A stretch of 64,000 bases of DNA from JBDOQU01 sp039839375 (lineage in GTDB: Bacteria > Pseudomonadota > Alphaproteobacteria > DSM-16000 > Inquilinaceae), in the NCBI RefSeq assembly GCF_039839375.1, contig NZ_JBDOQU010000010.1, positions 62,001 to 126,000 of the forward strand, read 5' to 3'. The notes below the pieces were generated by a model. That model was not told the origin of the DNA, searched no databases, and saw nothing but the letters and a program-made list of their open reading frames with translations. Positions 8,534-16,125 of the stretch are shown in pieces (the first letter of the stretch is position 1; each line of letters opens with the position of its first letter). Made by a program: the position numbers and the translations under genes.

Positions 8534-9256
8534 ATGGCGCGGACAGCTTTGGTCACCGGGGGCACCAGGGGCATCGGCGAGGCGGTCTGCGTCGCGCTGA
8601 AGGAGGCCGGCTACACTGTCGCCGCCAACTATGGCGGCAATGACGAGCGGGCGCGGGAATTCACCCAGCGCACCGGAATCCCGGCCTATAAATGGGACGT
8701 GTCCGATTTCGACGCCTGCCAGGAAGGAGTCCGGAAGGTCGAGGCCGATCTGGGGCCGGTCGAGGTTGTGGTCAACAATGCCGGCATCACCCGCGACGGC
8801 ACCATGCACCGGATGAACGCGAAATCCTGGCAGGAGGTGATCGACACCAATCTCGGCTCCTGCTTCAACATGTGCCGGGTGGTGATCGACGGGATGCGCG
8901 ACCGGAATTTCGGCCGCATCGTCAATATCGGCTCGATCAACGGCCAGGCCGGCCAGTACGGGCAGGTGAACTACGCGGCGGCCAAATCCGGCATCCACGG
9001 CTTCACCAAGGCGCTGGCGCAGGAGGGTGCGGCCAAGGGCATCACCGTCAACGCCATCGCGCCGGGCTATATCGACACCGACATGGTCCGCGCCGTGCCG
9101 AAGGAGGTGCTGGAGAAGATCGTCGCCCGCGTGCCGGTCGGCCGGCTGGGCCAGGCGTCGGAGATCGCGCGCGGCGTCGTCTTCCTGGTCGCCGACGAAG
9201 CCGGCTTCGTCACCGGCTCCACCCTCTCCATCAATGGCGGCCAGCATATGTATTGA
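8534..9256 (+). CDS. phaB: Acetoacetyl-CoA reductase
   Basis: 240-residue short-chain dehydrogenase reducing acetoacetyl-CoA to (R)-3-hydroxybutyryl-CoA, normally with NADPH. The cofactor loop is VTGGTRGIGEAV (residues 8-19), the NNAG motif is at 81-84 and the catalytic Ser134-Tyr147-Lys151 lies in NIGSINGQAGQYGQVNYAAAK. The block GQAGQYGQVNY is diagnostic of PhaB. An AGGGAGAA ribosome-binding site precedes the ATG. It is the last gene of the pha cluster and is followed by a palindromic repeat. Confidence 0.95.
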   Translation: MARTALVTGGTRGIGEAVCVALKEAGYTVAANYGGNDERAREFTQRTGIPAYKWDVSDFDACQEGVRKVEADLGPVEVVVNNAGITRDGTMHRMNAKSWQEVIDTNLGSCFNMCRVVIDGMRDRNFGRIVNIGSINGQAGQYGQVNYAAAKSGIHGFTKALAQEGAAKGITVNAIAPGYIDTDMVRAVPKEVLEKIVARVPVGRLGQASEIARGVVFLVADEAGFVTGSTLSINGGQHMY

Positions 9257-9294
9257 GTATGAATGGGGCGGGCGCGGTCCCGGCAGCCGGCACA

Positions 9295-9402
9295 CCGTAT
9301 GGATGCTGGATCAAGTCCAGCATGACCTTGTTTTTGTTGGTCATTCCGGACTTGATCCGGAATCCATAGGCCTTCGCCGCTTCACCGGCGGCGAAGTCCG
9401 GC
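9295..9402 (+). repeat. Two-hairpin palindromic repeat, copy B
   Basis: Downstream of phaB: a type-2 hairpin ATGCTGGA-TCAAG-TCCAGCAT (9303-9323), the linker CTTGTTTTTGTTG, a type-1 hairpin in the opposite orientation ATTCCGGA-CTTGA-TCCGGAAT (9343-9363), and the middle segment CTTCGCCGCTTCACCGGCGG. Both stems are perfect 8-bp. It is the junction of two adjoining units of the repeat family and may also act as a 3' stem-loop for the pha mRNA. Confidence 0.85.
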
Positions 9403-9426
9403 GCATGATGGACTTTGATGTTCCAG

Positions 9427-9447
9427 ATGGTTCGACGGGCTCACCAT
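9427..9447 (+). repeat. Second palindromic repeat family (ATGG-TTCGACGGGCTCA-CCAT)
   Basis: Short hairpin-like repeat; a near-identical copy is at 27978-27998, and its mirror half (CATCCTGAG...CGTCGAAGGACG) is split by the IS element at 26343-27949. Non-coding, between phaB and the HigB remnant. Confidence 0.6.
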
Positions 9448-9550
9448 GAGGGGAAGGCGGGGTGTATTGAGCAGAGCAACAGCTTGACCGCTTATCCCAG
9501 AAGTAGGATATAGAAGAGGTGGCGCGGCCGGCGCGTCCCGGCGAAAGGCC

Positions 9551-9712
9551 GCTCGATTGGGTGGGGTCCTCCACGCCTTCCAGAAGAAATCGCCGAAGGG
9601 CGTCAGGACCGCCCGTACAGATGTGGATGTCGTCGAAAGAAGGCTGAAGCTGGCTCGGCAGGATTATGAGGTCCGATATGGCAGATCGAAAGACTCCCGC
9701 CCCGGCGGATGA
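9551..9712 (+). pseudogene. HigB/Gp49-type toxin C-terminal remnant
   Basis: A frame ending at TGA 9710-9712 encodes GVLHAFQKKSPKGVRTAR then DVDVVERRLKLARQDYEVR, the conserved C-terminus of phage-derived Gp49/HigB mRNA-interferase toxins (VLHAFQKKS and RRLKLAR). Upstream of Gly-Val the sequence no longer matches the family and no start codon with a toxin N-terminus is visible, so the toxin is 5'-truncated. It overlaps the start of the antitoxin gene, as expected for higBA order. Confidence 0.65.
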
Positions 9713-10034
9713 GGAGACCGCGATCGTCAGGGGCACAGGCAATGTGTTCGCCGATCTCGGCTACGCGGATGCGGAAGAGCGGCAGACGAAGCTGCGGCTG
9801 GCGCATACGATCAACGGGATCATCACTCGCCGTCGCCTGACACAGGTTTCGGCGGCTGCTCTCCTGGGCGTGAACCAGCCGAAGGTTTCGGCTTTGGCCA
9901 ACTACCGGCTCGAAGGCTTTTCCGTCGAACGGCTGATGACGTTCCTGACGGCGCTCGACCGGGACATAGAGATCGTCATCCGGAAGAAGCCCCGCTCGCG
10001 GGCGGCGGCGCGCATTTCCGTGGTCGCCGCGTGA
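9678..10034 (+). CDS. HigA-type XRE family antitoxin / transcriptional regulator
   Basis: 118 residues from ATG 9678 (an in-frame ATG at 9666 would add 4). The central helix-turn-helix is RRRLTQVSAAALLGVNQPKV, followed by SALANYRLEGFSVERLMTFL and a C-terminal segment predicting strand structure (DRDIEIVIRKK). This is the HigA/XRE antitoxin architecture that normally neutralises an upstream Gp49 toxin and autorepresses the operon. Its toxin is only a fragment here, so it is an orphan antitoxin that may survive as a DNA-binding regulator. The next gene begins 29 bases after its stop. Confidence 0.8.
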   Translation: MADRKTPAPADEETAIVRGTGNVFADLGYADAEERQTKLRLAHTINGIITRRRLTQVSAAALLGVNQPKVSALANYRLEGFSVERLMTFLTALDRDIEIVIRKKPRSRAAARISVVAA

Positions 10035-10063
10035 TCGAACCCTTTCCGGGAATGCGAGGAAAC

Positions 10064-10450
10064 ATGGCGCTGATCGAGTATGAGGATGCGACGCCGGAGG
10101 TGCGGGCGGTCTATGACGACATCATGGCTGTCCGCCAGACCGACTGGATCAACAATTTCTGGAAGGCGCTGGCGAACGATCCGGAGAGCCTGCGACGGAC
10201 CTGGGAGAACCTGAGGACGGTGATGGAGCCGGGCGCGCTGGATCCCGTGGTCAAGGAGATGGTCTATCTCGCCGTCAGCGTGACCAATGGCTGTGAATAT
10301 TGCGTCGCGTCCCACACCGCCGGGGCGCGGAAAGCCGGCATGACCGACGCCATGTTCGGCGAGCTGATGGCGGTGACCGGAATGGCGAACCAGACCAATC
10401 GCCTGGCCGTCGGATACCGGATCCCCGTGGACGATCGCTTCAAGGAATGA
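10064..10450 (+). CDS. Carboxymuconolactone decarboxylase / AhpD-like protein
   Basis: 128 residues with the AhpD-like signature CEYCVASHT (Cys77, Cys80, His84), the redox dyad plus histidine used by alkylhydroperoxidase D-type proteins. The start is ATG 10064, preceded by GAGGAAAC; a GTG at 10031 would extend into the antitoxin gene. Family members are peroxidase-linked thiol proteins or lactone decarboxylases, and the CxxC form favours a redox role. The stop overlaps the next start (ATGA 10447-10450), so it is coupled to the Nudix-hydrolase gene. Confidence 0.85.
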   Translation: MALIEYEDATPEVRAVYDDIMAVRQTDWINNFWKALANDPESLRRTWENLRTVMEPGALDPVVKEMVYLAVSVTNGCEYCVASHTAGARKAGMTDAMFGELMAVTGMANQTNRLAVGYRIPVDDRFKE

Positions 10451-12276
10451 CCGGCGACGGCCGCGAATATCCCGCCGCCGTCAGGGTTGGGGTGGGCGTC
10501 GTCGTGTGGCGCGGCGACCGGGTCCTGCTGGTGCGGCGCGGCCGTGCGCCCCGCGCCGGCGAATGGGGCCTGCCCGGCGGCGGCCAGGAGGTCGGGGAGA
10601 CGGTGTTCGAGGCGGCGGAGCGCGAGGTGGCGGAGGAGACCGGCATCCGCGTCGCCCCTACCGGCATCGTCACCGTCGTCGACAGCATCACGCCCGACGA
10701 GGCGGGGCGGACGCAATATCACTACACGCTGGTCGAGGTGGCGGCGGAGTGGCAGTCGGGAGAGCCCCTGGCCGCCGACGATGCGGAGGATGTCCGCTGG
10801 GCCGCGCTGGACGAGCTGGACGGGCTGGTCGCCTGGGAGGAGACTCGCCGGGTGATCCGCCTGTCCGCCTCCACCCGCCCACCGACCCCGCCCAGGCTGC
10901 GGGCGCGGCCGGACGTGGGGCGGCTGATGCGCAGCCCGCTCGGCTCGCTCATCGCGCGGCCCTGGTTGGACGATGTGACGCTGCGGCTGCTGGCGGACTG
11001 GATGCTGCCCATGTCGCGCGCCTGGGCAGCGGCACAAATCGCCGGCGGCGACATCGACCGGTTCTGCGCCGAGGTCCCGGTCGATCCGGCGAAGGTCACC
11101 CGGTCCAACTGGCTCTCCCGCAGCCTGGAGGAGGTCGATCGCGCCGCCGCCCGCGCCGACGGGGCGGAGGAACGGTGGCGCGGCGCGCTGTTCGGCCGGC
11201 GACCATACGACCCCGCCGACATGGTGAGGGCGGAGGAGGAGCGGCTGGACGCCGCCCACGCGCTGGCGATGACCCGCCTGCGCTTCGCCTATTTCGCCCG
11301 TGCCCACCGGCTAGCCGCCTGCCGCTGGGAGATCCCGACGGAGGCGGAGGTCGCCGCCCGGCACGGCGCGCGGCTGGCCGATCCCGCCCACGCCTATGCG
11401 CTGGCGGAGCCGGGACCGGCGGTGACGGAGAGCCGGCGGGTGGCGAGCGATCTCGGCATCGAATACTGGCTGCGCTTCCGCTGCCCGGAGCCCGACATGG
11501 GCGGCGAATGCTGGGCGAGGGTGTTCGAGCCCGCCGGGATCGCCGATCCGCCCACCGTGATCTACCTCCACGGCATCTGCATCGAGGCCGATCATGTGCG
11601 GGGGCCGCTGCGCGAGGTGGAATCGCTCTGCCGGCGCGGTATCCGCGTGATCGCCGTCGAGGCGCCGTGGCACGGCCGCCGCCGGCCGAAGGGCCGCTAT
11701 GGCGGGGAGATGCTGGTGGCGCGGACGCCGCTGGGCGTGCTGGACCATTTCTCCGCCCATGTGCGGGAGGCCGGCATCCTGACCCGCTGGGCGCGGCGGA
11801 CCTCGCGCGGGGCGGTCGGCTGGAGCGGGATCAGCATGGGCGCGTTTGCCAGCCAGCTCGCCGCCGTCCATGCCGGCTGCTGGCCGGAGGAGGCACGGGC
11901 GGACGCGCTGCTGCTTTTCACCACCTCGGAAGGCATCCAGGACATCGCGTTGACAGGGGCGTTCGCCAAGGCGTTCGGCGTCGACCGGGTGCTGCTGGAG
12001 AATGGCTGGACGGCGGAGAAGCTGGCCCGCTGGCGTCCTTTGACCGATCCGACGGGCGATCCCGCGATGGGGGCGGAGAACGTGTTCATGGTGCTGGGCT
12101 CCGTCGACACCATTGCGCCCTTCGAACAGGGGATGGGCATCGCCCGGCGCTGGCGCGTGCCGGAGAATCAGGTTTATGTGCGTCCCCAGGGCCATTTCTC
12201 GGTGCCCGCCGGCCTCCTGGCCGACGAGGCGCCGGTGGAAGCCTTCGCCGCCCATCTCCAGCGCCTGAACAGATGA
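10447..12276 (+). CDS. Nudix hydrolase fused to an alpha/beta hydrolase (ABHD18-like)
   Basis: A single uninterrupted 609-residue frame. Residues about 10-145 are a Nudix domain with a perfect box (G45-x5-E51-x7-R59-E60-V-x-E63-E64-x-G66; VAEETGI), predicting hydrolysis of a nucleoside-diphosphate-linked compound. After a proline-rich linker (about 140-160), residues 161-609 form an alpha/beta hydrolase: YLHGICIEADH (oxyanion region), GWSGISMGAF with Ser463 in GxSxG, VLGSVDTIAPF (acid) and PQGHFSVP (His). In relatives I know, the hydrolase is a stand-alone gene beginning near MRSPLGSLIARPW; an in-frame ATG at 10927 could make that shorter protein here. Upstream coupling to the AhpD-like gene is by ATGA; the exporter gene follows after 10 bases. 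Confidence 0.85.
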   Translation: MTGDGREYPAAVRVGVGVVVWRGDRVLLVRRGRAPRAGEWGLPGGGQEVGETVFEAAEREVAEETGIRVAPTGIVTVVDSITPDEAGRTQYHYTLVEVAAEWQSGEPLAADDAEDVRWAALDELDGLVAWEETRRVIRLSASTRPPTPPRLRARPDVGRLMRSPLGSLIARPWLDDVTLRLLADWMLPMSRAWAAAQIAGGDIDRFCAEVPVDPAKVTRSNWLSRSLEEVDRAAARADGAEERWRGALFGRRPYDPADMVRAEEERLDAAHALAMTRLRFAYFARAHRLAACRWEIPTEAEVAARHGARLADPAHAYALAEPGPAVTESRRVASDLGIEYWLRFRCPEPDMGGECWARVFEPAGIADPPTVIYLHGICIEADHVRGPLREVESLCRRGIRVIAVEAPWHGRRRPKGRYGGEMLVARTPLGVLDHFSAHVREAGILTRWARRTSRGAVGWSGISMGAFASQLAAVHAGCWPEEARADALLLFTTSEGIQDIALTGAFAKAFGVDRVLLENGWTAEKLARWRPLTDPTGDPAMGAENVFMVLGSVDTIAPFEQGMGIARRWRVPENQVYVRPQGHFSVPAGLLADEAPVEAFAAHLQRLNR

Positions 12277-12286
12277 CGACCCGCCG

Positions 12287-13189
12287 ATGACCGACGCCGC
12301 GCTCCAGGCCTCCCTCGCCGACACGAGGCGCGCGACCCTCATCGGCGGCACGGCCGTACTGATGTGGGCGACGCTGGCGCTGCTGACGACGCTGACGGGC
12401 GCGGTGCCGCCCTTCCAGCTTGTCGCCATGGCCTTCGCGCAGGCCTTCCTGATCGGGCTCCTCTGGCCGCTGTCGCAGGGCCGGTCGCCGGTTGCGCCGC
12501 TCCGCCAGGGGCCGCTGGTGTGGCTGCTGGGCGTCGGCGGCCTGTTTGGCTTCCATTTCCTGTTCTTCGTGGCGGTGAAGTTCGCCCCGCCGGTCGAGGC
12601 CAGCCTGATCAACTACACCTGGCCGCTGCTGATCGTGCTGTTCTCGGCTCTCTTGCCGGGGGAGAGGCTGCGCTGGTGGCATGTCGCCGGCGCGGCGATG
12701 GGGCTGGCCGGCGCGGCGCTGCTGATCGCCAGGGATGGCGGGGTGACCCTCAGCGGCGATCATGCGCTGGGCTATATGGCGGCGATCGGCTCGGCGCTCA
12801 TCTGGTCGGGCTATTCCGTCCTCAGCCGCCGGGTCGGGGACGTGCCGACCGACGCGGTCGGCGGCTTCTGCGGCGCGACCGCGCTGCTGGCGCTCGCCTG
12901 CCATCTGGCGCTGGAGACTACGGTCTGGCCGGACGCGACCGGCTGGCTCGCAATCCTGGGCCTCGGGCTGGGTCCCGTGGGACTCGCCTTCTTCACCTGG
13001 GACCATGGGGTGAAGCGGGGGGACATCCGGGCGCTGGGGGCGTTCGCCTACTCCGCCCCGCTGCTCTCCACCCTGCTGCTGATCGGTTTCGGCCAGGGCG
13101 ACTTCACGCCCGCCGTGGGGGTCGCCTGCATCCTGATCGTCGGCGGCGCGATCCTGGCCGCGCGGGACATGTTCGCGAGGCGGGGGTAG
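12287..13189 (+). CDS. DMT family transporter (EamA)
   Basis: 300-residue inner-membrane protein with about ten hydrophobic helices in two EamA repeats, typical of drug/metabolite exporters. Landmarks are a first helix with LIGGTAVLMWATLALLTTL and PPVEASLINYTWPLLIVLFS at the end of the first repeat. It begins 10 bases after the Nudix-hydrolase gene and is probably cotranscribed. Substrate unknown; amino-acid or metabolite efflux is typical of the family. Convergent with the LysE gene 3 bases away. Confidence 0.88.
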   Translation: MTDAALQASLADTRRATLIGGTAVLMWATLALLTTLTGAVPPFQLVAMAFAQAFLIGLLWPLSQGRSPVAPLRQGPLVWLLGVGGLFGFHFLFFVAVKFAPPVEASLINYTWPLLIVLFSALLPGERLRWWHVAGAAMGLAGAALLIARDGGVTLSGDHALGYMAAIGSALIWSGYSVLSRRVGDVPTDAVGGFCGATALLALACHLALETTVWPDATGWLAILGLGLGPVGLAFFTWDHGVKRGDIRALGAFAYSAPLLSTLLLIGFGQGDFTPAVGVACILIVGGAILAARDMFARRG

Positions 13190-13192
13190 GGC

Positions 13193-13816
13193 TCAGGTGC
13201 GGGAGGTCAGCAGCTTCAGCCCGGCGAAGGTGAAGAAGACGCCAAGCGCCGCCTCGATGCCCCGGCGCGCCCGCAGATAAAGGACGACGACCCGGTCGGT
13301 CGAAAAGGCCATCGCATAGAGGACGTGCCCTACGATGGACAGGACCGTCGTGCCGACGACGATGACCATGGCGACCGATGCCGGCGCGGACGCGCCAAGC
13401 CCCAGCGACATGACCGCGATCCAGGACAGCGCCGCCTTCGGGTTCGTCATCTGGATCGTCAGCCCGCGCATGAAGAAGCGGAGCGGCCGCCCGGCCTGTA
13501 GTTCCGGGCCTTCCGGCGGCGCGGCCGACGCCGCCGACCGGAACGCCTTGAACGCGAGCCAGAGGAGATAGAGTCCGCCCGCGATCTTGATGACCGCCAG
13601 GACAGATGCGTAGGCGGAGAGGAGCGCGGTGAGCCCTATCGCCGTCAGCGTCGCCCACAGGAACGAGCCGAGGGAGATGCCGAGCGCCAGGGCGATGCCC
13701 GCCTTCCGGCTCACGCTCATCGACGTTCCGATGACCGACAGGATGTTCGGACCGGGACTGAGCAGTCCGACCGCGACGGCCGCGTATGCCAGGCCGATAT
13801 GCGAAAGTTGATCCAT
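13193..13816 (-). CDS. LysE family translocator (first of a tandem pair)
   Basis: 207 residues with the LysE/RhtB N-terminal pattern (AVAVGLLSPGPNILSVIGTS) and about six hydrophobic helices. It exports amino acids or related small molecules across the inner membrane. The MTNPKAALSWIAVMSLGL block is a family hallmark. It lies 35 bases downstream of a paralogue on the same strand, suggesting a local duplication or a heteromeric pair. Substrate cannot be read from sequence. Confidence 0.88.
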   Translation of the reverse strand: MDQLSHIGLAYAAVAVGLLSPGPNILSVIGTSMSVSRKAGIALALGISLGSFLWATLTAIGLTALLSAYASVLAVIKIAGGLYLLWLAFKAFRSAASAAPPEGPELQAGRPLRFFMRGLTIQMTNPKAALSWIAVMSLGLGASAPASVAMVIVVGTTVLSIVGHVLYAMAFSTDRVVVLYLRARRGIEAALGVFFTFAGLKLLTSRT

Positions 13817-13851
13817 CCGAGGCGTCTCCTTTTCGGGTCGAAATGCGCCTG

Positions 13852-14496
13852 TCAGACCCTGAACGCCAGCAGGCGCAGGGCGGCCCCACCGAAGAACAGC
13901 GCCATCGTCCCCTCGATCCAGCGCCGGGCGCTCTGGTAGAGGCGGACGGCGCGCCGGGTCGAGAACAGGATCGCATAGCCGCAGCAGATCGACGTTCCCA
14001 GCACGCCGCAGCCCACGAGGATGGCGGGCAGGATGTAGGCGGGACTGTCCGGCTTCAGGCCGATCGCCATGATGGCGATCCAGGCGAGAACGGCCTTGGG
14101 GTTCGCCAGATGCAGCATCAACCCGCGGCGGTAGAGCGCGCCGTTGCTCTCCCGGGCGGGGGCGGCCTCGCCCTCCGGCGTCGGGCTATCCGGCCGCAAT
14201 GCCGATCGTATCGCCTTGAAGGCGAGGAAGAGAAGATAGAGCCCGCCCGCCACCTTGATGATCTGGAGCGCCGAGGCATAGCTGGCGAGGAGGGTGGACA
14301 GGCCGAGCGCCGCCGAGGACGCCCAGAAGACCGACCCGGTCATCACCCCCGCGGCCAGCGTCAGCGCCGGAACCCTGCCCTGCCTCATGGCCACGCCCAT
14401 GATCGCCAGGACGCTGGGGCCGGGGCTCGCCACCGCCACCACATAGGCGGCGTAGACGATGAGAAGCTGATGAAGGCCGTCGCCGGGGATGCTCAT
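13852..14496 (-). CDS. LysE family translocator (second of a tandem pair)
   Basis: 214-residue paralogue of the neighbouring gene, with VVAVASPGPSVLAIMGVAMR near the N-terminus and HLANPKAVLAWIAIMAIGL in the second half. It has six predicted membrane spans. It is upstream of the 13193 gene and probably the first of a two-gene transcript. The pair diverges clearly outside the motifs, so the duplication is not recent. The role is probably export of an amino acid or homoserine-type compound. Confidence 0.88.
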   Translation of the reverse strand: MSIPGDGLHQLLIVYAAYVVAVASPGPSVLAIMGVAMRQGRVPALTLAAGVMTGSVFWASSAALGLSTLLASYASALQIIKVAGGLYLLFLAFKAIRSALRPDSPTPEGEAAPARESNGALYRRGLMLHLANPKAVLAWIAIMAIGLKPDSPAYILPAILVGCGVLGTSICCGYAILFSTRRAVRLYQSARRWIEGTMALFFGGAALRLLAFRV

Positions 14497-14607
14497 GAGG
14501 GGAACCGCAGGGTTGGAAGGACCGCCGCCAGCTTAGGAGACGCTTCCGCCGCCGTCGATCCGAAATGGCGACGGGATCATGCTCGCCTTTCCTCGCCTCC
14601 CAACGCC

Positions 14608-14825
14608 GTCATGCCGGACGAGACCGCGCCCGGTCCTTCTCCGGCGGTGAGGCGGAAACGACTCATGGATTCCGGATCAAGTCCGGAATGACCAACAAAA
14701 ACAATGTCATGCTGGACCTGATCCAGCATCCATACGGTGTCGATGGCCGCCAGGACGGTGCCTCCTCCTTCGCCCCCGGTGAAACGGCAAGGTCCCATGG
14801 ATTCCGGATCAAGTCCGGAATGACC
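14608..14825 (-). repeat. Two-hairpin palindromic repeat, copies C (nearly two units)
   Basis: Fills most of the 349-bp gap between the LysE and kinase genes. It holds type-1 hairpins ATTCCGGA-TCAAG-TCCGGAAT at 14669-14689 and 14801-14821 and a type-2 hairpin ATGCTGGA-CCTGA-TCCAGCAT at 14709-14729. Hairpins at 14669 and 14709 are joined by CAACAAAAACAAT, the reverse complement of the linker in copy B; 14729 and 14801 are joined by the CGTCGA...CCCGGTGAAACGGC middle segment. A decayed half (ATGCCGGACGAGA) starts at 14610. Confidence 0.88.
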
Positions 14826-14845
14826 AACCAAGCAAACAATAGGCC

Positions 14846-16033
14846 TCACCTCGCCAGCCTTTCCTCGGGGAAGCGTATGGTGACGGTCGTGCCGCGGCCG
14901 ATCTCGCTTGCTATGTCGACCGTGCCCTGATGCATGGCGACGAGCTTGTTGACCAGCGGCAGGCCGAGGCCGGTGCCGTCATGGCGGCGGGTGAAGGAAT
15001 TCTCCACCTGGCCGAAGGGCTGCATCGCCAACGCCACATGGTCGCGGCTCATCCCGATGCCGGTGTCCCTGACCGCGACCTCCATGCCGCCATCCGGCGC
15101 GGGGCGGGCGGAAACGGCGATCTCGCCGCCTTCGGGCGTGAATTTGAGGGCGTTCGACAGGAGATTCAGCGCGATCTGCTTCAGCCGCAGCTTGTCGGCA
15201 TTGAGCGGCGGCATGCCGTCCTGTGCCTCCAGCGCGATACGGATGCGCTTCTCCAGCGCGCGCTCCCTGACAAGCGCCAGGCAATCCCGCAGCATCGCCG
15301 CAACGTCGACCGGCGACGGCGACAGGTCCAGCCTTCCGGCCTCGATCTTCGAAAGGTCCAGTATGTCGTTGATGATCGCCAGCAGGTAATGGCCGGAGCC
15401 CAGCACGTCGGCCAGATAGTCGCGCTGCCTGGCGTCCATCGGCCCGAACATCTCCGCATGGAGCGCTTCGGTGAAGCCGATGATGGCGTTGAGCGGCGTG
15501 CGCAGCTCATGGCTCATATTGGCCAGGAACTCCGATTTCGAGCGGTTGGCTTCCTCGGCCGCATTTCTTGCCTGGGTGATGGCCTCTTCGGTCCGCTTGC
15601 GGTCGGTGATGTCGCGCAGCCGCGCGGTGAAGAACTGCTCCCCGTCCAGCACGAAGGCGCCGATCGCCAACTCCACGGGGAATTCAGACCCGTCCGCCCG
15701 GCTGGCGGAGACCTCTATCCGCCGATCGAGCATGGCGCTCTGGCCGGTCGCGAGGTAGTTGGCCAGGCCGTGCCTGTGAGCCTCCCGGTACCGCGCCGGG
15801 ATGATCAGGTCGGCGATGGCGCGGCCGATGGCCCGTTCGGGCGGATAGCCGAACATGCGCTCGGCCGTCTGGTTCAGGTCGACGACCAGCCCGCCGCTGT
15901 CGATCGTTATGACCGCGTCCGGGGCGGCGTCCAGGATCGCCCGCAGCCGCTCCTCGGTCTTGCGCAGGATGCCTTCCGGCGGCGAGCCGGCCGCCGATGG
16001 CCGGGCGTCGATTCCGGTCCGGAGCTTGGTCAT
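14846..16033 (-). CDS. PAS-domain sensor histidine kinase
   Basis: 395 residues. The start is the ATG at 16033, preceded 4 bases upstream by GAGGA; the open frame continues upstream but without homology. A PAS domain spans about 22-145 (LRAILDAAPDAVITIDSGGL ... FFTARLRDITDRKR), then a HisKA domain with phospho-acceptor His175 (FLANMSHELRTPLNAIIGF) and HATPase_c with LNLLSNALKFTPEGG (N box), DTGIGMS (G1) and GTGLGLPLV (G2). No transmembrane segment is seen, so it is a cytoplasmic sensor. There is no response regulator gene beside it, so it may signal to a distant partner. Divergent from the methyltransferase. Confidence 0.9.
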   Translation of the reverse strand: MTKLRTGIDARPSAAGSPPEGILRKTEERLRAILDAAPDAVITIDSGGLVVDLNQTAERMFGYPPERAIGRAIADLIIPARYREAHRHGLANYLATGQSAMLDRRIEVSASRADGSEFPVELAIGAFVLDGEQFFTARLRDITDRKRTEEAITQARNAAEEANRSKSEFLANMSHELRTPLNAIIGFTEALHAEMFGPMDARQRDYLADVLGSGHYLLAIINDILDLSKIEAGRLDLSPSPVDVAAMLRDCLALVRERALEKRIRIALEAQDGMPPLNADKLRLKQIALNLLSNALKFTPEGGEIAVSARPAPDGGMEVAVRDTGIGMSRDHVALAMQPFGQVENSFTRRHDGTGLGLPLVNKLVAMHQGTVDIASEIGRGTTVTIRFPEERLAR

Positions 16034-16125
16034 CGGTCCTCGATGGGATGCGGCGGGCATGTCATGCTGTTCGGGCAATACAGGTAATCCTAATTTACCG
16101 ACCCAATCCTTAACGTTGGTTACCC

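Noticed and set aside
10860..10930. Nudix and hydrolase as two genes joined by a sequencing error
   Set aside because: No stop or frame change is visible and both domains share one frame; kept as a fusion, with resequencing noted as the check.
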